64,000 bases of DNA, taken from assembly GCA_951804985.1 (NCBI GenBank), contig OX638133.1, positions 6,964,501 to 7,028,500 on the forward strand. Direction: 5' to 3'. Origin of the DNA: Dryomyza anilis (taxonomy: Eukaryota; Arthropoda; Insecta; Diptera; Dryomyzidae). Positions 22,626-34,265 of the stretch are shown piece by piece. Made by a program: the position numbers and the translations under genes. The stretch's first letter is position 1, and every line of letters begins with the position of its first letter. Under the pieces are notes generated by a model. The model was not told where the DNA came from. It saw only the letters and a program-made list of their open reading frames with translations, and did no database searches.

Positions 22626-23640
22626 TAACGCTTTTCTGTGAATATTTTCTTGGTGAAACATTATGATGGGAAAAATAATCTCGAGAGTTTATTGTCTTGT
22701 AGAACACAAGTGTGGCGGAATCATTGACAGGCTTTCCACTGAAAAAAATTGATTCGAGAAAGAATATTGCGCGAAAGAATTCGTTTAGTTTAAGTAGTCT
22801 TTCTGGGCGTGAACGCCTCGCTGCCAATACTTCAATTTTTATAAATTCATAAATACACAGTATTTTATATAAATTGTGTAAAAAAAATACTTTTAAAGCT
22901 TTAAATAGCTTAAAGCTATTTGTTGTCCTCCACGCCATGTTTGTTAGTTTAGTGCTTTGCACAGGACTGGCAGCTGCATGCGGTGTCAAAACCAACAAAA
23001 GTGTTTCCATAGTTACTACATTGGTCAGTTGACGACCATTACTCCAGGTGATCACCTGCTGCTAGCACATCGTTGTTGTAGTGTTAGTTGTTTTTGTTGT
23101 TGTTGTAACTACTTTTAGTGCTTATATTAGTCAAAGCTTTTAAGCACTTTTCACTTTAAACTAAATTCAATTATTTGTTGTTTTTGTGTTGCACATTCAG
23201 ATGGTCTTCAAGCAGCCAACCCTGTGCTATGCTTTATGTTTTATTAAATATTATTTAAAATGTAGGTACTAAAACTGACGAGGATACTACCTACCATCCA
23301 TCGTCTGGCTGTTGTTGCCACACCGTCGACACTTTAAACCACAAAAGCTGACCAGCGCTGTGCTGCCACAGTGTGCGTTTTGTACGTTGTAGCTTTTAAT
23401 CCGCTTTGATTGCTTTTAAAAAGTTGCACACATTAATACTTTCAGTTTAATAATCATAAAATGCGACGACGACAACAGCACAGCGAGAGCTTCGAGCACA
23501 TTGTGTAATTATGTTGAGGGCTTTTTAGTGCTTTTTAGTGGACATTATTAGAGGCATGCAAAAGTTTTAAGTTGTCGCAACTTTAAAGCTGTATTAAAGT
23601 TCAATGCAGTTGAAAGTTTAAAGTAGATAAAAAGTTTTAG
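22626..23640. other. Intergenic DNA
   Basis: Begins with a short GAAGAATTG-type minisatellite tail (to about 22770). 22780-23640 is ordinary-looking, moderately AT-rich DNA with TGTTGTTGT runs and TTTTAGTGCTTTT words. The 164-codon minus-strand frame (22561-23055) starts in unique DNA and ends in MITE sequence and shows no domain, so it is not called. Confidence 0.45.
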
Positions 23641-23649
23641 AGATTTCTA

Positions 23650-24640
23650 TTAATCGATCTTTATTAAACTCTGGGTCCGTCTGCCTATCTATCTGTTTGT
23701 TCCAGCATAACGTCTAAATCGTTTTAAGGATTTAACTGAAATTTTTAGCAAAGATACTATGTGCGGAGTTGGACAAAAAAAATGCAAAACAAAAAAAAAA
23801 CAAAAAACCAATAAATTAAATAATAACAAAATCACGGAAATAGCAATAAAAATTACAAAATCCAAATCAAAATCCAAAAAAGAAAAATCCAAAATTAAAA
23901 TCAAAATTAATACTAAAAGAACAAACTCAAAAAATAAAAGCAAAATACAAAAATTAAAATTAAAAATAATACAATAGAAATAAAATTAAATTAAAATCAA
24001 AAACGAAAAGCAAACACAAAAAAACTCAAATTTAAATCCAAATATAAAACAAACACACAAAATGGAATAAACGCAAAAACACAAGATTCAAGGAAAAATA
24101 TAATAGTAAAAATAAAAGTAAAAATGCAAAAAAAAAAAACAAAAAAGCGTAAGTAAATTTTAAAATCGAATAAAATAGCCAAAGGAAATAACGAAAATTA
24201 AAAAATTTTAAGAAAAACACAATAGAAAAATAAATACAAAAACAGTAAATCATAGCATTAAATAAAGTTAAAACACATTATGAAAGAAATGCAACAGCTT
24301 AAATAAATGCAAAAATTTTAAAGCAAAAGAGAGCAACATAAAATAAATGAAAAAACAATAGCACTACAAGCAAAAATTCAAAACTAAAAAAAATTTTTAA
24401 ATCTAAAACAATCGTAAAATTCAAAATCAAAAACACAACAACAATAAACAAATGTTAGCAAAAAAATAGAGGCAAAAACATATCGAAAACGTTAAATTTT
24501 AAAAAGAAAGACAAATTAAAAAACAAAAATAATAATAAATGAATTAAACAGAATTTAGACATAAACAGAAATATACTTCGCCGAGCAATAAATAAGTTTA
24601 GGTAAAAAAATACGTAGAAATTATTCATTATTCATTCATT
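23650..24640 (-). mobile_element. Dispersed element with simple-repeat core, copy 2
   Basis: 23690-23770 contains TTGTTCCAGCATAACGTCTA and TGTGCGGAGTTGGACAAA, the inverse of the tail at 15330-15450 (GATGCTGGAACAAACAG, TAGACGT, TTTGTCCAA). Next come long runs of AAAATCCAAAA, AAAACAAA and AAAATTAAAA words (23775-24560), matching in position the TTTTTGCTTTTGTTTT run at 15215-15270. Open frames here (72 codons at 23759 and others) are Lys/Asn or Phe-rich low-complexity artefacts. Confidence 0.6.
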
Positions 24641-24947
24641 AATATTGCTTTCAAAAATGTTGACTTTGGATCTTGAAAACATTTCTGGGGTCAAAGTAAA
24701 AAAAAAAACAAAAACTCTTTAACTTTGACCAGTGTTTCCAGATTAGTTAAATATATTTTGATAATTTTTATCATTTAAAACATTCTCAGTTATGTCATCT
24801 ATCAAAAAACATAAGTCAAATACAAAGTTACTGAAGAAAAAAATTATTACGGAGAAGTTAAATTTTCAAAAAAATTAAAAATGAAAAAAACAAAAAAAAT
24901 TCGAATTAATAACAATTACAAAAAATACTTTTAACGTAGATGAAGTT

Positions 24948-25338
24948 AAATACATTTTTTAAATCACTGTTAATATACGCCCCGCTATTTTAAAAATCAA
25001 AAAAGATTTTTTTTTGAGTCTCCAATAGTTTCTGAACTATAAAGTTTTAAAGTTCAATTGCCAATATTTCTCCATACAAAATTGCTTTTGCCTCATTGCT
25101 TTAATTTCATATTTTGCTTGTTATAATTTCCTACCAGAAATAGTATGACAGACAACTAATTTCGTATGGTGAAAAATATGCAATTGAACTTTAAAACTTG
25201 ATAGTTCAAAACTATGGTAGGCTCCATCGAAATTATATCTTAAATCGACGGGGAAAACCCCAGTGTTTCAAAAAAAATTGTTTTTCATTTTAAAAATAGT
25301 GGTGCGTATACGTAACAGTGATTTGAAAAATATTTTTA
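24948..25338. mobile_element. Long palindrome / foldback element
   Basis: Left: AAATCACTGTTAATATACGC; right, inverted: AAATCACTGTTACGTATACG. Inward the arms continue to match: CGCTATTTTAAAAATCAAAA against CACTATTTTTAAAATGAAAA, then AAAGTTTTAAAGTTCAATTG against CAAGTTTTAAAGTTCAATTG. Arms are about 150-190 bases around a short unpaired centre near 25110-25150. A transcript would fold into a long hairpin. TSD not certain. No coding sequence. Confidence 0.75.
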
Positions 25339-25465
25339 AATTTTTCTGAATTGAATGTATTTTATTTTTTAAAATTGTTATTTTTATTTGAATGCGTGCT
25401 AATAAAACTTATATGAACCATTAGCTTCATTAAAATATGTAAATTAGTTACTGAGATATAAATAA

Positions 25466-25809
25466 CACAGTGCAGCAAAAGCCCACTTTTTTTTTTTGGT
25501 GCCAGAGATTTGACAATTTTTTTATAGTCCTTGAGAAACCTAAAGAAATTTAACATAGGAACTTATGCCCTATCACGTCAGGTTTACGAGATATATGACC
25601 ATAAAGGTCCTATAGTGTCCGCAATATTACCGTTGGTTTATTGAGAAAACTGTAGTAGTTATGGTTTTGTTGTCTGAGAACCAAATGCAGACACTATCCA
25701 AGGCTTCATATTGCACCACATAAGTTTGTGTGGTGCAATTTCGTCAGGTTACTCAAGGATTCTAAAAAAATTGTCAAATCTCCGTCACTAAATTTAGTGT
25801 CGCACTGTG
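25466..25809. mobile_element. Tourist-like MITE, TAA target duplication
   Basis: 344 bp flanked by TAA on both sides (25463-25465, 25810-25812). Inverted ends CACAGTGCAGC and CACAGTGCGAC, with strong inner match AGAGATTTGACAATTTTTTT against GGAGATTTGACAATTTTTTT, then TAGTCCTTGAGAAACC against GAATCCTTGAGTAACC. A 3-bp TWA duplication is the rule for PIF/Harbinger elements, so a Tourist-like MITE is inferred. Confidence 0.75.
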
Positions 25810-25930
25810 TAATTATCTAATGTAGTAGTTTATGTTTCAATTCTCATAACTTTGCTGGAGTTGAGAAATCAAAAAAAACTAAGAGCACAGTTATTCTTTA
25901 TGTTTTGGTAAATATCTGTTCACAACGATG

Positions 25931-26215
25931 CGTCGGTAGCGTCGGTAGCTTGTCTGGTTAGTGCGTTGGACTACGAGAGAAATGTCGCTGGTGTGTTCGA
26001 CTACGAGCCGAAAGGTCCGTGGTTCGATCCCCAGCGACAGCTAACATCTTTTTCATAGAAAATATTTTTCTATGCGACGCGACGCGACATTGTCTATGAA
26101 AACTGAAGGTCCCACGAATTTGAGTACAAATATAACACGCAGAGCTGAAATGGTGAGAGAGCTCGGCCGAAGTTCTATACAGGACTGTAGCGCCAAACTA
26201 TTATTATTATTATCT
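25931..26215 (+). mobile_element. tRNA-derived SINE
   Basis: A box (TAGCTTGTCTGG, 25946-25957) and B box (GGTTCGATCCC, 26021-26031) of a Pol III promoter are present. The tRNA-like head has a 31-base internal duplication (GACTACGAG at 25969 and 26000), so it cannot fold as a normal tRNA. A unique body follows and ends in a (TTA)n tail at about 26197-26213. Also note the doubled GCGTCGGTA at the start. SINEs of this layout are copied by LINE machinery. Confidence 0.75.
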
Positions 26216-26220
26216 ATCCA

Positions 26221-26564
26221 AAATGGCCCGACTATGGAATACCCTACACCTTTGGTGGGGATATTAATGTGGGATATTTAATTGCATACCTTAATTTGGA
26301 AGTTTTTAATTATGCTGAACCCCCACAGTGAATTATAACAATACGTTTTAAATTTTATACCTATATCTTGAATACTTTTCGAAATATTAGTTCCGAAAGA
26401 GTTATATAAAAGTGACTTGTATGGGAGGTGGGCGTGTCCGTTGACCGATTTGGCTCATTTTCAAACTCAGTTCCTACTTTTAGCTAAAATATAATAATAC
26501 GAAATTTTATCGCATTCTGAACAGTATTTCTCAAGTTATTCTGTATTCGAACAGCAAGACAGAA

Positions 26565-26616
<52 letters not shown>

Positions 26617-26755
26617 GGACATGGCTAAACGGACTCGGGTAGTTATGCTGATCAAGAATATATATACTTTTCCATACCGGACACGCCTCATAAGGGGCGT
26701 CACAATATATGCACAAAGTTAATATACCCTGTACCTCATAGGTGTAGGGTATAAT
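26221..26755 (-). mobile_element. INE-1-related element, copy D
   Basis: The right part (26560-26752) reads, on the minus strand, as TATACCCTACACC, a TTCTTGATCAGCATAAC block and a long GTCTGTCT run: the INE-1-like order. The left part (GAAATTTTATCGCATTCTG, GGAGGTGGGCGTG) matches 35990-36170 in inverse, so the two are a related subfamily. A (GACA)n tract at about 26570-26620 is unusually long and perfect. Confidence 0.65.
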
Positions 26756-26891
26756 TATATATTTGCGTGAAAAATTGCCTCAGATTTAAACACTATATAG
26801 AAGATATCATGAGACTAATTGGACATTTCACATGCAGTTTCAATAACAGATAGTGGGGGTATACAGCTAATCTAATCTAAGTTTCATTGAA

Positions 26892-27447
26892 CACAGAAAA
26901 CTAAAATTTACATCATATTTATGAACTATGTGAAGAATACGTTTCATCATATTAATGAACAAGAACATGAAATACAACTTATTTAACTTTATATTGAAGA
27001 CTGCTGTTCATTAAACCAAATTTTAATCAACATATTTATTATTCGTTCATTATTCGTGTGTTATTTCTTATATAATGCTTGCTCGACATGCATGAAATTA
27101 ATATTAGTAAAATGTTTTATAATATATTTTTTTATAATTACAACTTTGTATTAATAAAAAAAATAATATTTATAAAAATATATTAAGAAAAAAAAAATTT
27201 GAAAAAAATTTTATTTCGAAATTTTTTATTTCCAAACATTTTTTTATTCGAACTTTTTTTTTCGAATCAATTTTTTTTTTTCAAACAAATATTTTTTTTC
27301 GAAATTTTTGTTTCATATATTAATGAATGTATTCATCAATATATCATTTAATGAACGGTGGTATCAATATGAAGAATCTGGTAGTTGGTGAAAAAATTCA
27401 TAATATTTATGAATAAATTCATCATATTGAAGAATTTTTTTTCTGTG
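26892..27447 (+). mobile_element. MITE family M, copy M2 (internally deleted)
   Basis: 556 bp with ends CACAGAAAACT and, inverted, CACAGAAAAAAAATTC, flanked by AA on both sides. It keeps CGTTTCATCATATTAATGAA and the poly-T/TTCGAA core, but lacks about 400 bases present in M1 and M5, including the CGCTTGGTAACTG block. Confidence 0.75.
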
Positions 27448-29095
27448 AACTAGATCGTCTTGTTCCCTTGTAATCGTGATTTCAAAAGAAAGGTAGACAG
27501 ACTAAAAATTGTGTATAGTTGGCTTTTGTTTGCACTCATTTCTCACTTAAAGTAATGTGTACTATAAACAGATTTTCAGAAAGATTTCATTTTACAATCA
27601 CTGCATGTTGCTGCCTGACAATTGTCATTTTCACTACTCTGGCAACACTAGCTGGTTGTACAAATAAGATCATCCCTGTTCGTTTATGAGCACCAATCAT
27701 TGCCAAAAATCATAAAGAAATTCAGAATTTTATTTGTGCCGCGGATGAGCGCGCGCTCATTTATTGACACTTAAACGTTTTGGCAATAATTCAACTATTG
27801 TGTGTGGAGTGAAGTTATTTCGATGGTCAGTTATCTCTTATATTTTTTTATTCTTTTAGTAGTATTTTTATAGTTTAATGCGCTTCGCAGTATAAGCGCT
27901 GCAAGCATAATAAGAATCAAAATGCAGGCTGATGCGATTTTATGACAAAAGAGTGGATTTTATTTTTAGTGCTATAGAAAAAAAAAAAAAATTAAATAAA
28001 AAATAACCGTTTCAATAACAGTATCGTCTCACTGTTGGAGATCAGTGCCAAAAACTTGATTTCCACCAAATGAGGTTAAGTTGCATTCATTGGCAGCACT
28101 GCAACAAAAACAACAATTTGCGTACCCTTTAATTGTTGTAATTAACGCCCTTTTAGTGGTCGCCATTGTCTGCTGCTCGTCTTCATGTTGGCTGCCCATT
28201 GTGTGCGCATTAAATGCAGCTCCAACGGCTGCAACGGCTTTGCCCGAACACCTACTCAACAAACAACGAAACCACCAACCTATCGGCCACCCAGCCTTTT
28301 ATTCATTCTTTCATTCATTCGTCCAAAGTCTGTCACATCGAGTGCTTCAGAACGCAGTCACTGCGTGAATGAAAAGCCGGGGCATTTTCACGTCTAATTG
28401 CGCGACAGCAACAGACGTCGCATGTCGGACACCAGCCATCCAGCCAGCACAACGACGAGCCCACCAAACGATGACAACCACGAGTGAGAGCTTTTGTCTG
28501 TGCGTTGAAACTTTAAAGCTCTGCAGACAATTGAGTCGCTGTCACTGGCGCTACTTCATTCCAACCTAAATACAAAGCAATTTTTGTTCATGTCATCAAC
28601 TGGGTGCTTTGTTCCTTGTTGCTGCTGGGACTGTTTTTGTTTTTGTTCTTAGTTGGTTGTTGATGTTTTCAAAAGCAATTGTGTAGCATGTCATCGTGCT
28701 GGCTTTCACATTGTCAGGCGATCAGTTGTCCAATCTGCATCGTGGTTATAGTTTCAATACAAAAATCCGATAGGAAGTTGAGGTCAGATGATAAATTTTA
28801 AAGTTAGTATTTTTTGTTAGTTGGTGTAATGATAATCTGAAGAAATTTAAGAATTGTGAAAATTATACACGTTCTAATTGGCTCATCCCAAACTACATAT
28901 TGTAGGCATCACATATATGTGTGAAGCTATATGTAAAAAAAAATAAAAATATATAATTGCATTCTAAGACGTCTTGTAAAGACTGTCAAATATATTTTTG
29001 TTTTCGTTCAAACATAGTTATGTTTAGATTATTCATTCTATATATTTAGATTTTATCATACAATTATTTTTCGGAAAAGCTGTGTGTCTATATAT
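27448..29095. other. Repeat-poor intergenic stretch
   Basis: No recognised repeat from this window. 27590-27830 and 28060-28570 are more balanced in base use, with GCGCGCTC, CAACA and CGGCCAC words. Open frames at 28029-28397 on both strands lack domains and look like chance. Candidate unique or regulatory DNA. Confidence 0.45.
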
Positions 29096-29350
29096 CGTCG
29101 TTGTAGAACGAAAAGTCACCAAATACATTTTCAAAATGCCAAATATTCATTTACAAAATTCTTTACATATCTGTCAATTTTTAATCGACGATCTCAATTT
29201 TTTTACCACATGATAAAAGATGTAAATCTATCAATTGTTACTTCAAAATTAAATATACATCAATTACTTTTTGATAAATATTATTAACAAACTCGAAATT
29301 TAAGTTTTTTCATAAAAATGCATTTGGTGACTTTTCGTTCTACAACGACG
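29096..29350. mobile_element. MITE family Q, copy Q2
   Basis: 255 bp with 36-bp inverted ends differing at one base: CGTCGTTGTAGAACGAAAAG then TCACCAAAT(A/G)CATTTT. Flanked by ATAT on both sides (29092-29095, 29351-29354). P2 starts directly after the right ATAT. Confidence 0.9.
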
Positions 29351-29354
29351 ATAT

Positions 29355-30010
29355 CGTCACTATCATGCCAAAGGGACAAATGTGTAATTCTTGACATTTG
29401 CGTTTTTTTTTACATTTTTGAATGTAGTTTCTCCTCAAGTATACTGTACCATAATCGTGTATGGTTTTGTTGGATATTTCTGGCCATAAAAAGACAAAAC
29501 CAAAAGAGCGAATACGAAAAATTGAAAATCTCGTCTGCCAAAAGGGCGAATCTTTTCGTTTTTTTGCGAGAACTCTTTATTTCTGCAAGATAAAATAGTG
29601 ATGTAAACGCTATAATAATTTGTTTCAAAGCAGCTATCGGTTGGCATCATTATTTAAAAATATTTTTTTGAATTTTTTTCATTTGCAAGAAAAATGTTTG
29701 GCAAATAATTTTTAAATAATGGTGCCAATCGATAGGTGCTTTGAAACAAATTATTATAGCCTTTACATCACTATTTTATCGTGCATAAATTAAGAGTTAT
29801 CGCAATAAAACGAATGGATTTGCCCTTTTGGCATGACAAGATTTTAAATTTTTCGTTTTTTTTTTATTTTATTTTTTTTGCTATTACTCTTTATTGGTGC
29901 TCGATAAAATATTAGTGTGAAGGCATTAATTGTATATTTTTAAAGCATCTATCGATTGGCAGCAGTATTAAAAAATATGTTTTCATAAATTTTTCTTGCA
30001 AATAAAAAAT
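29355..30010 (+). mobile_element. Hairpin element family P, copy P2
   Basis: Begins CGTCACTATCATGCCAAAGG as in P3. A self-complementary block spans about 29535-29845: the left arm has AAAAGGGCGAATCTTTTCG, the right arm ends TTTGCCCTTTTGGCATG, and the inner arms pair via AGCTATCGGTTGGCATC and GATGCCAATCGATAGGTGC-type sequence. A second half-block follows to about 30010. No right terminal repeat is found, so the copy looks truncated. Confidence 0.75.
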
Positions 30011-30447
30011 TCCAAATTAATGTAGAATTAAAAAATATAATAATAATAACTAGTTACATAACTAGTTTTACAAAAAAAAACTGTTAACGAAAGGCTTCTT
30101 TTAATTTTCACAGCGAATTGTAACACCTCACAAACAGTGCCCAAAAGCTCTAAAATCAGTTGAAATTCATCCTTTTAGGAACCACTGAACTGATATTAAA
30201 AAAATAAAATTGTGGTGTAGAGAATTCCTGAGAGAACTTCATTTTGGAAATTGGAGATTATGTCTTTAATTGTCATGGAGATAAAAATCGGTAATGTTGA
30301 GATTTTTTCATGAAAAATCTTTCGAAAACTGTAGAAAATCCAAAAATTATACGATTTTAAAAATTCTTCTGTTAATGAAAAGCATACATTAAGATATAAA
30401 GATACTGTGATCACTTAAGTAATATCTATTTTAGTTTTAAATATATA

Positions 30448-30707
30448 CACAGAAAAAATAGTTGACGTAAATGTAGCCATCAATATTAATTGCATGCATT
30501 AATCAATTCAGCAAATATATTTGCTGAAATTGCGCCGACTAAATAATTTGCTGTATTTACGTACAAATAATCATATTAGGAAACACAATTGCTGATATAA
30601 CAACAACTAGCAAATGCTTACATTGAATTACTGTATTTCATTGCCGGACTGATTAATGCATGCAATTAATATCGATTGCTATATTTACGTCGATTATTTT
30701 TTCTATG
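30448..30707. mobile_element. 260-bp MITE with ~60-bp inverted ends
   Basis: TA on both sides (30446-30447 and 30708-30709). Ends CACAGAAAAAATAGTTGACG and, inverted, CATAGAAAAAATAATCGACG, continuing with TAAATNTAGC and ATATTAATTGCATGCATTAA in both arms. The last part, TTAATGCATGCAATTAA, is itself palindromic. Non-coding. Confidence 0.85.
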
Positions 30708-30775
30708 TAGACATGAACATGTTTTTTTATGGTTATAAAAATATGAGCAGAATATTGGAGTGATCATAAACAGAA

Positions 30776-31200
30776 AAAAAGTTCATCCTATTTATGAATT
30801 TGTTCATCAATTTTATGAATTTTTCACTGTTACTCAACCAATAACCAAATTCATCGAATTTATGAATCGTTCATAAAACCGTAATGAAAAAATTCATAAT
30901 ATTGATGAATGCATTCATAATATTTATGAAAAAATGCGTGATATTTATGAACTTTTATACTATTTAAAAATAAGTAAAAAAACTATTTTTTTATATTAAT
31001 TTTTTCTATTTCATTTTATTAATTCATCGAATTTATGAATCGTTCATAAAACCGTAATGAAAAAATTCATAATATTGATGAACGCATTCATAATATTTAT
31101 GAAAAAATGCATGATATTTATGAACTTTTAAACTATTGAAAAATAAAGAAAAAAACTATTTTTTTATATAAATTTTTTCTATTTCATTTTATTATTTTAA
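30776..31200. repeat. TTCATNNATTTATGAA repeat with 170-bp tandem duplication
   Basis: 30848-31017 and 31018-31190 are near-identical copies of a unit starting AATTCATCGAATTTATGAAT and ending in a TTTTTCTATTTCATTTTATT tract. Related sequence is at 39110-39260. The unit is built of TTCATAATATTGATGAA-type palindromes and probably belongs to a MITE of the M/N type. Confidence 0.7.
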
Positions 31201-31351
31201 TTTATTTATTTCCAGTTAAAAATCCAAGTATGCAGTCAAAATCGGCGCTCCCGATTGAGTGGTTAAAGTATTGCTTAGACAAGTCTTCTCAAGTTCATAT
31301 TGATTGTAATAGAAAAACCCATAGTATATCTTTCCAATTGTTTTAAGTATA

Positions 31352-32072
31352 CTCAGAAAAAAACAATTAAATTCTTAGTAATTCCTATGGATTCAACAAT
31401 TTTTCACTATTAAAATTAGTCAATGCGATTTTTCATATTATTATTATAGTGAGGGAACTATTAATTTTATAGTGGCGTCTCATTATTGATTTCAATAGTT
31501 TTTACTATTAAAAATTAATATGACTAGATTGTCACATTAAAATAAACTGACTTATACTATTATATCAATATGATAAGCTTATTAATTAAATTATTCAGAC
31601 TATTTTTTTCAATATATTGCAACATAAATTTGACTCAAACTATTAATAACTGTAGGAACAAATATATATACATACTTTACACTTATGTATACTTGTTAAT
31701 TTTCAATGATTGTTTAGAAAATATGTTTTTTGATTGTATGTTATAAAAATTTAATTTTTGAACACTCAAAAAAATATAATTGTTGATCAGTCATGATCAT
31801 TTCAAATATTTTAATTCAAAATAAATTAAATATTTTTTAAAAACTAAAATAACCAATAGTATTGCACTATTAAATAAAATATTAAAACAATAGTAAAAAT
31901 ACTATTACATCAATAACATGTCCTATTGAATTTATGTTGATCATCTTATCAGCTAAATAAGTGTACAAAATACTATAAAAACTATTGAATTAATAGGAAA
32001 AACTATTAAATTAATAGTAAAAACTATTGTTTTGCGTCCTTTGGAATCAATAGGCGTAATATTGATTTTCTG
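31352..32072. mobile_element. MITE-like element family W
   Basis: Flanked by TA (31350-31351, 32073-32074). Left end CTCAGAAAAAAACAATT; right end, inverted, CAGAAAATCAATATTACG. Inner arms both carry CCTAT(G/T)GATTC and a CACTATT/TACTATT stretch. The interior is full of AATAGTNNNNACTATT palindromes. An inverted fragment of it is at 34625-34795. No coding sequence. Confidence 0.55.
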
Positions 32073-32074
32073 TA

Positions 32075-33157
32075 ATTACAAATATTAGCAATTACTATCG
32101 GTTCAACTTCCATTTGTATTAGTCTTCTAATATGCCAGAATTCGAGTTTTTTTTTTTCGATATAACAACGAACTTACGTAGAAAAATACATCGAGTTGAT
32201 ATCGAAAAAGTTTTTATTTTAAATTTTATTTGTTCAGAAGTTTTTGTTTTTTGACAATAACTAAAAGAAAAATACACAGAGTTCAATTTTGAGTTGCAAA
32301 TCGTAAATTATTCATAATTTATTTGAATTAAAATAGTATCGTCAAATGATTTCCCGGGTGTGGATAAAAATTCACTAATTTTATTTTATTTGTTATTTCA
32401 CTTATTCGTTACTTTATACATTTTGGCTGTAAGTTTGTCATCAACAATCTGTGTTATTGCGTCTTCGCCACCAATGAAACAAAAGTCATTTGTAAAACTT
32501 TTGAAATGAAATTAGCCTCTGCGGCGTTGCCACTTGATCCGCCACGGTGTTCCTTGAAGTGCCATGTTGCGTTATGCTGTTTGCCGAAACATTGCAGAAA
32601 TATATATATTTTTTTTATTTATTTTTTATTATATTTTCATGATTTTCCCGTCGACACGTAGTTGCAATGAATTTGCTGCATGTTTTAAACAAGTTTTTCA
32701 AATTTAATGTTTTTCTTGAGTTTATAGCATTTTAAGTTATTACGTTCTACAGACTAAAACATTACTTTGCTATAACCATTACATGTTAAAAAAAAAAATA
32801 CATTTAAATATAAACTAAATGAAAACAACACGATTTGCAGTTAACTTGATTTGGAAAACTTTTAATGTATTTTAGGAATTTATTTAAAAATAAAAACGCA
32901 GTACAGAATAAGAATTCGTCGCAATAAATTAAAGATGATTTTTAGAATTTATTTAAAAATGTAAATAAGGAATTTCTTAGAATTGTTTATTTCAATTTTA
33001 AATTTAAAAAAGTTGTATATATAAATATTTCAAAATCTATTTCCTAATTCCCATTTTATCGAAGAGCAGTACAGAACTCATAATTGCATGTTCATAATTC
33101 TCGCATTTAAACGAAATATTTACTTCGTTTGATTTTCATTCAAATATTTTGTGCAGT
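32075..33157. other. AT-rich intergenic DNA
   Basis: No gene. 32400-32600 is more balanced (GCGTCTTCGCCACC, GCGGCGTTGCCAC) and may be unique DNA. The rest is AT-rich. Confidence 0.45.
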
Positions 33158-33159
33158 TA

Positions 33160-33548
33160 TATCTGTGGCAATATGAAATAACAGCATATCTCGAGATATG
33201 TTCAAATTGAGTTATTAATACTATCGTAAACCTGATAGACGAATTCACTTTGTGTCAAATTTTGATACTTTTGATTCTTCTTATAGTTGCTGAGATACAA
33301 GCAAAAAACCTAAAAGTATATCTACTTGTTATTAAATATTAATTTTTATTAAATAAAAATTTGGAAAAAAATTCTCACCAAAACATTTAGCAGACATGCA
33401 ATTTTATTTAAGTTTTTCATAAATTTGCAATTATAATTTTTAAAATATGTTTAAAAATAATTTTCGGCATCAGATGTAAAGCTTAAAAATGCTCTCATGA
33501 AAAGTTAAAAAAATAGACTTATGCTCTTATTTCATATTGCCACAGATA
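33160..33548. mobile_element. 389-bp MITE with perfect inverted ends
   Basis: TA duplications at 33158-33159 and 33549-33550. The inverted ends, TATCTGTGGCAATATGAAAT followed by AA, match perfectly over 22 bases. Interior has no gene. The perfect ends suggest it is younger than most neighbours. Confidence 0.85.
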
Positions 33549-33957
33549 TATTTTTTTTATTAATATTAAGTTTGTTTTTGTTTTCTTGTTGTCTGCAAAT
33601 GCTGCCGGCAATTAATCAAATTCTGTACTCAAAATTGCCGGCAGCTAAGTACAAAGAAAATAAAAATGTAATATTTAATATTTAATAAAATATGTGTTAG
33701 GTGCAGAAGTTGAAGAGGAAATTGTGCTTGGCAAAAATAACAAAACCAGTAGAAAATCAGTGTATTTCATAATAATCTAGAAAATAACACAAACCAAATG
33801 CAAAATAAGATAAAGTGAAAATGGCAAAATAACAAAAAAAAATCGAGTTTAGCTTTAAATAACATTAAAATATATTGGAATATTAGTATTTCTTAATATA
33901 TTATAATTGGTTTTGTTAAAACTTCACAACAAATGACCAACAGAATTCGAATATATG

Positions 33958-34265
33958 AATTAAAAAATTTCTATGTATAGGTTTTCGTGATATCGGCCAA
34001 TAACTTTTAAATTGAGCTTTCAAAAAGGTGGTCATATATATTTGCAAATATTTCGCGTTTTCAATAATTTGATTTGATCAAGTGTTTTACCATTTAAAAG
34101 GTTATTAAGTATCCAATAAACATTTCTTTCAACATTTTGAAATTGGTTCACTGGTTTAAGAGATTTCTATAAAACAACTCGAAAAATTAATTTTTTCGAT
34201 CCAAAATTTAAATCAAAGTATGTATTTAAAAATTGCGAAAAATCGAAAAAGCGAGATGATGCACA
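33958..34265 (+). repeat. Dispersed repeat R, copy R1 (split by M3)
   Basis: Holds CAATAACTTTTAAATTGAGC, GGTGGTCATATATATTTGCAA and CCAATAAACATTTCTTTC. R2 (36395-36690) is an inverted copy. R1 continues after M3 at 35707 with CAGTTTGTTATATTTC, matching R2 (CAGTTTGTAATATTCC on the minus strand). So M3 inserted into R1. Confidence 0.75.

Noticed and set aside
22561..23055. 164-codon minus-strand protein
   Set aside because: No domain; its C-terminal part is MITE M1 sequence (palindromic TTCAT words), so the frame crosses unrelated DNA.
23689..24253. Lys/Asn-rich or Phe-rich proteins
   Set aside because: Low-complexity AAAATC/AAAACAAA repeat read in different frames.
25931..26045. Functional tRNA gene
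   Set aside because: The head has a 31-base internal duplication and a SINE body with a (TTA)n tail follows.
28029..28569. Overlapping frames on both strands near 28 kb
   Set aside because: CAACA-rich balanced DNA gives long chance frames; none has a domain or convincing start.
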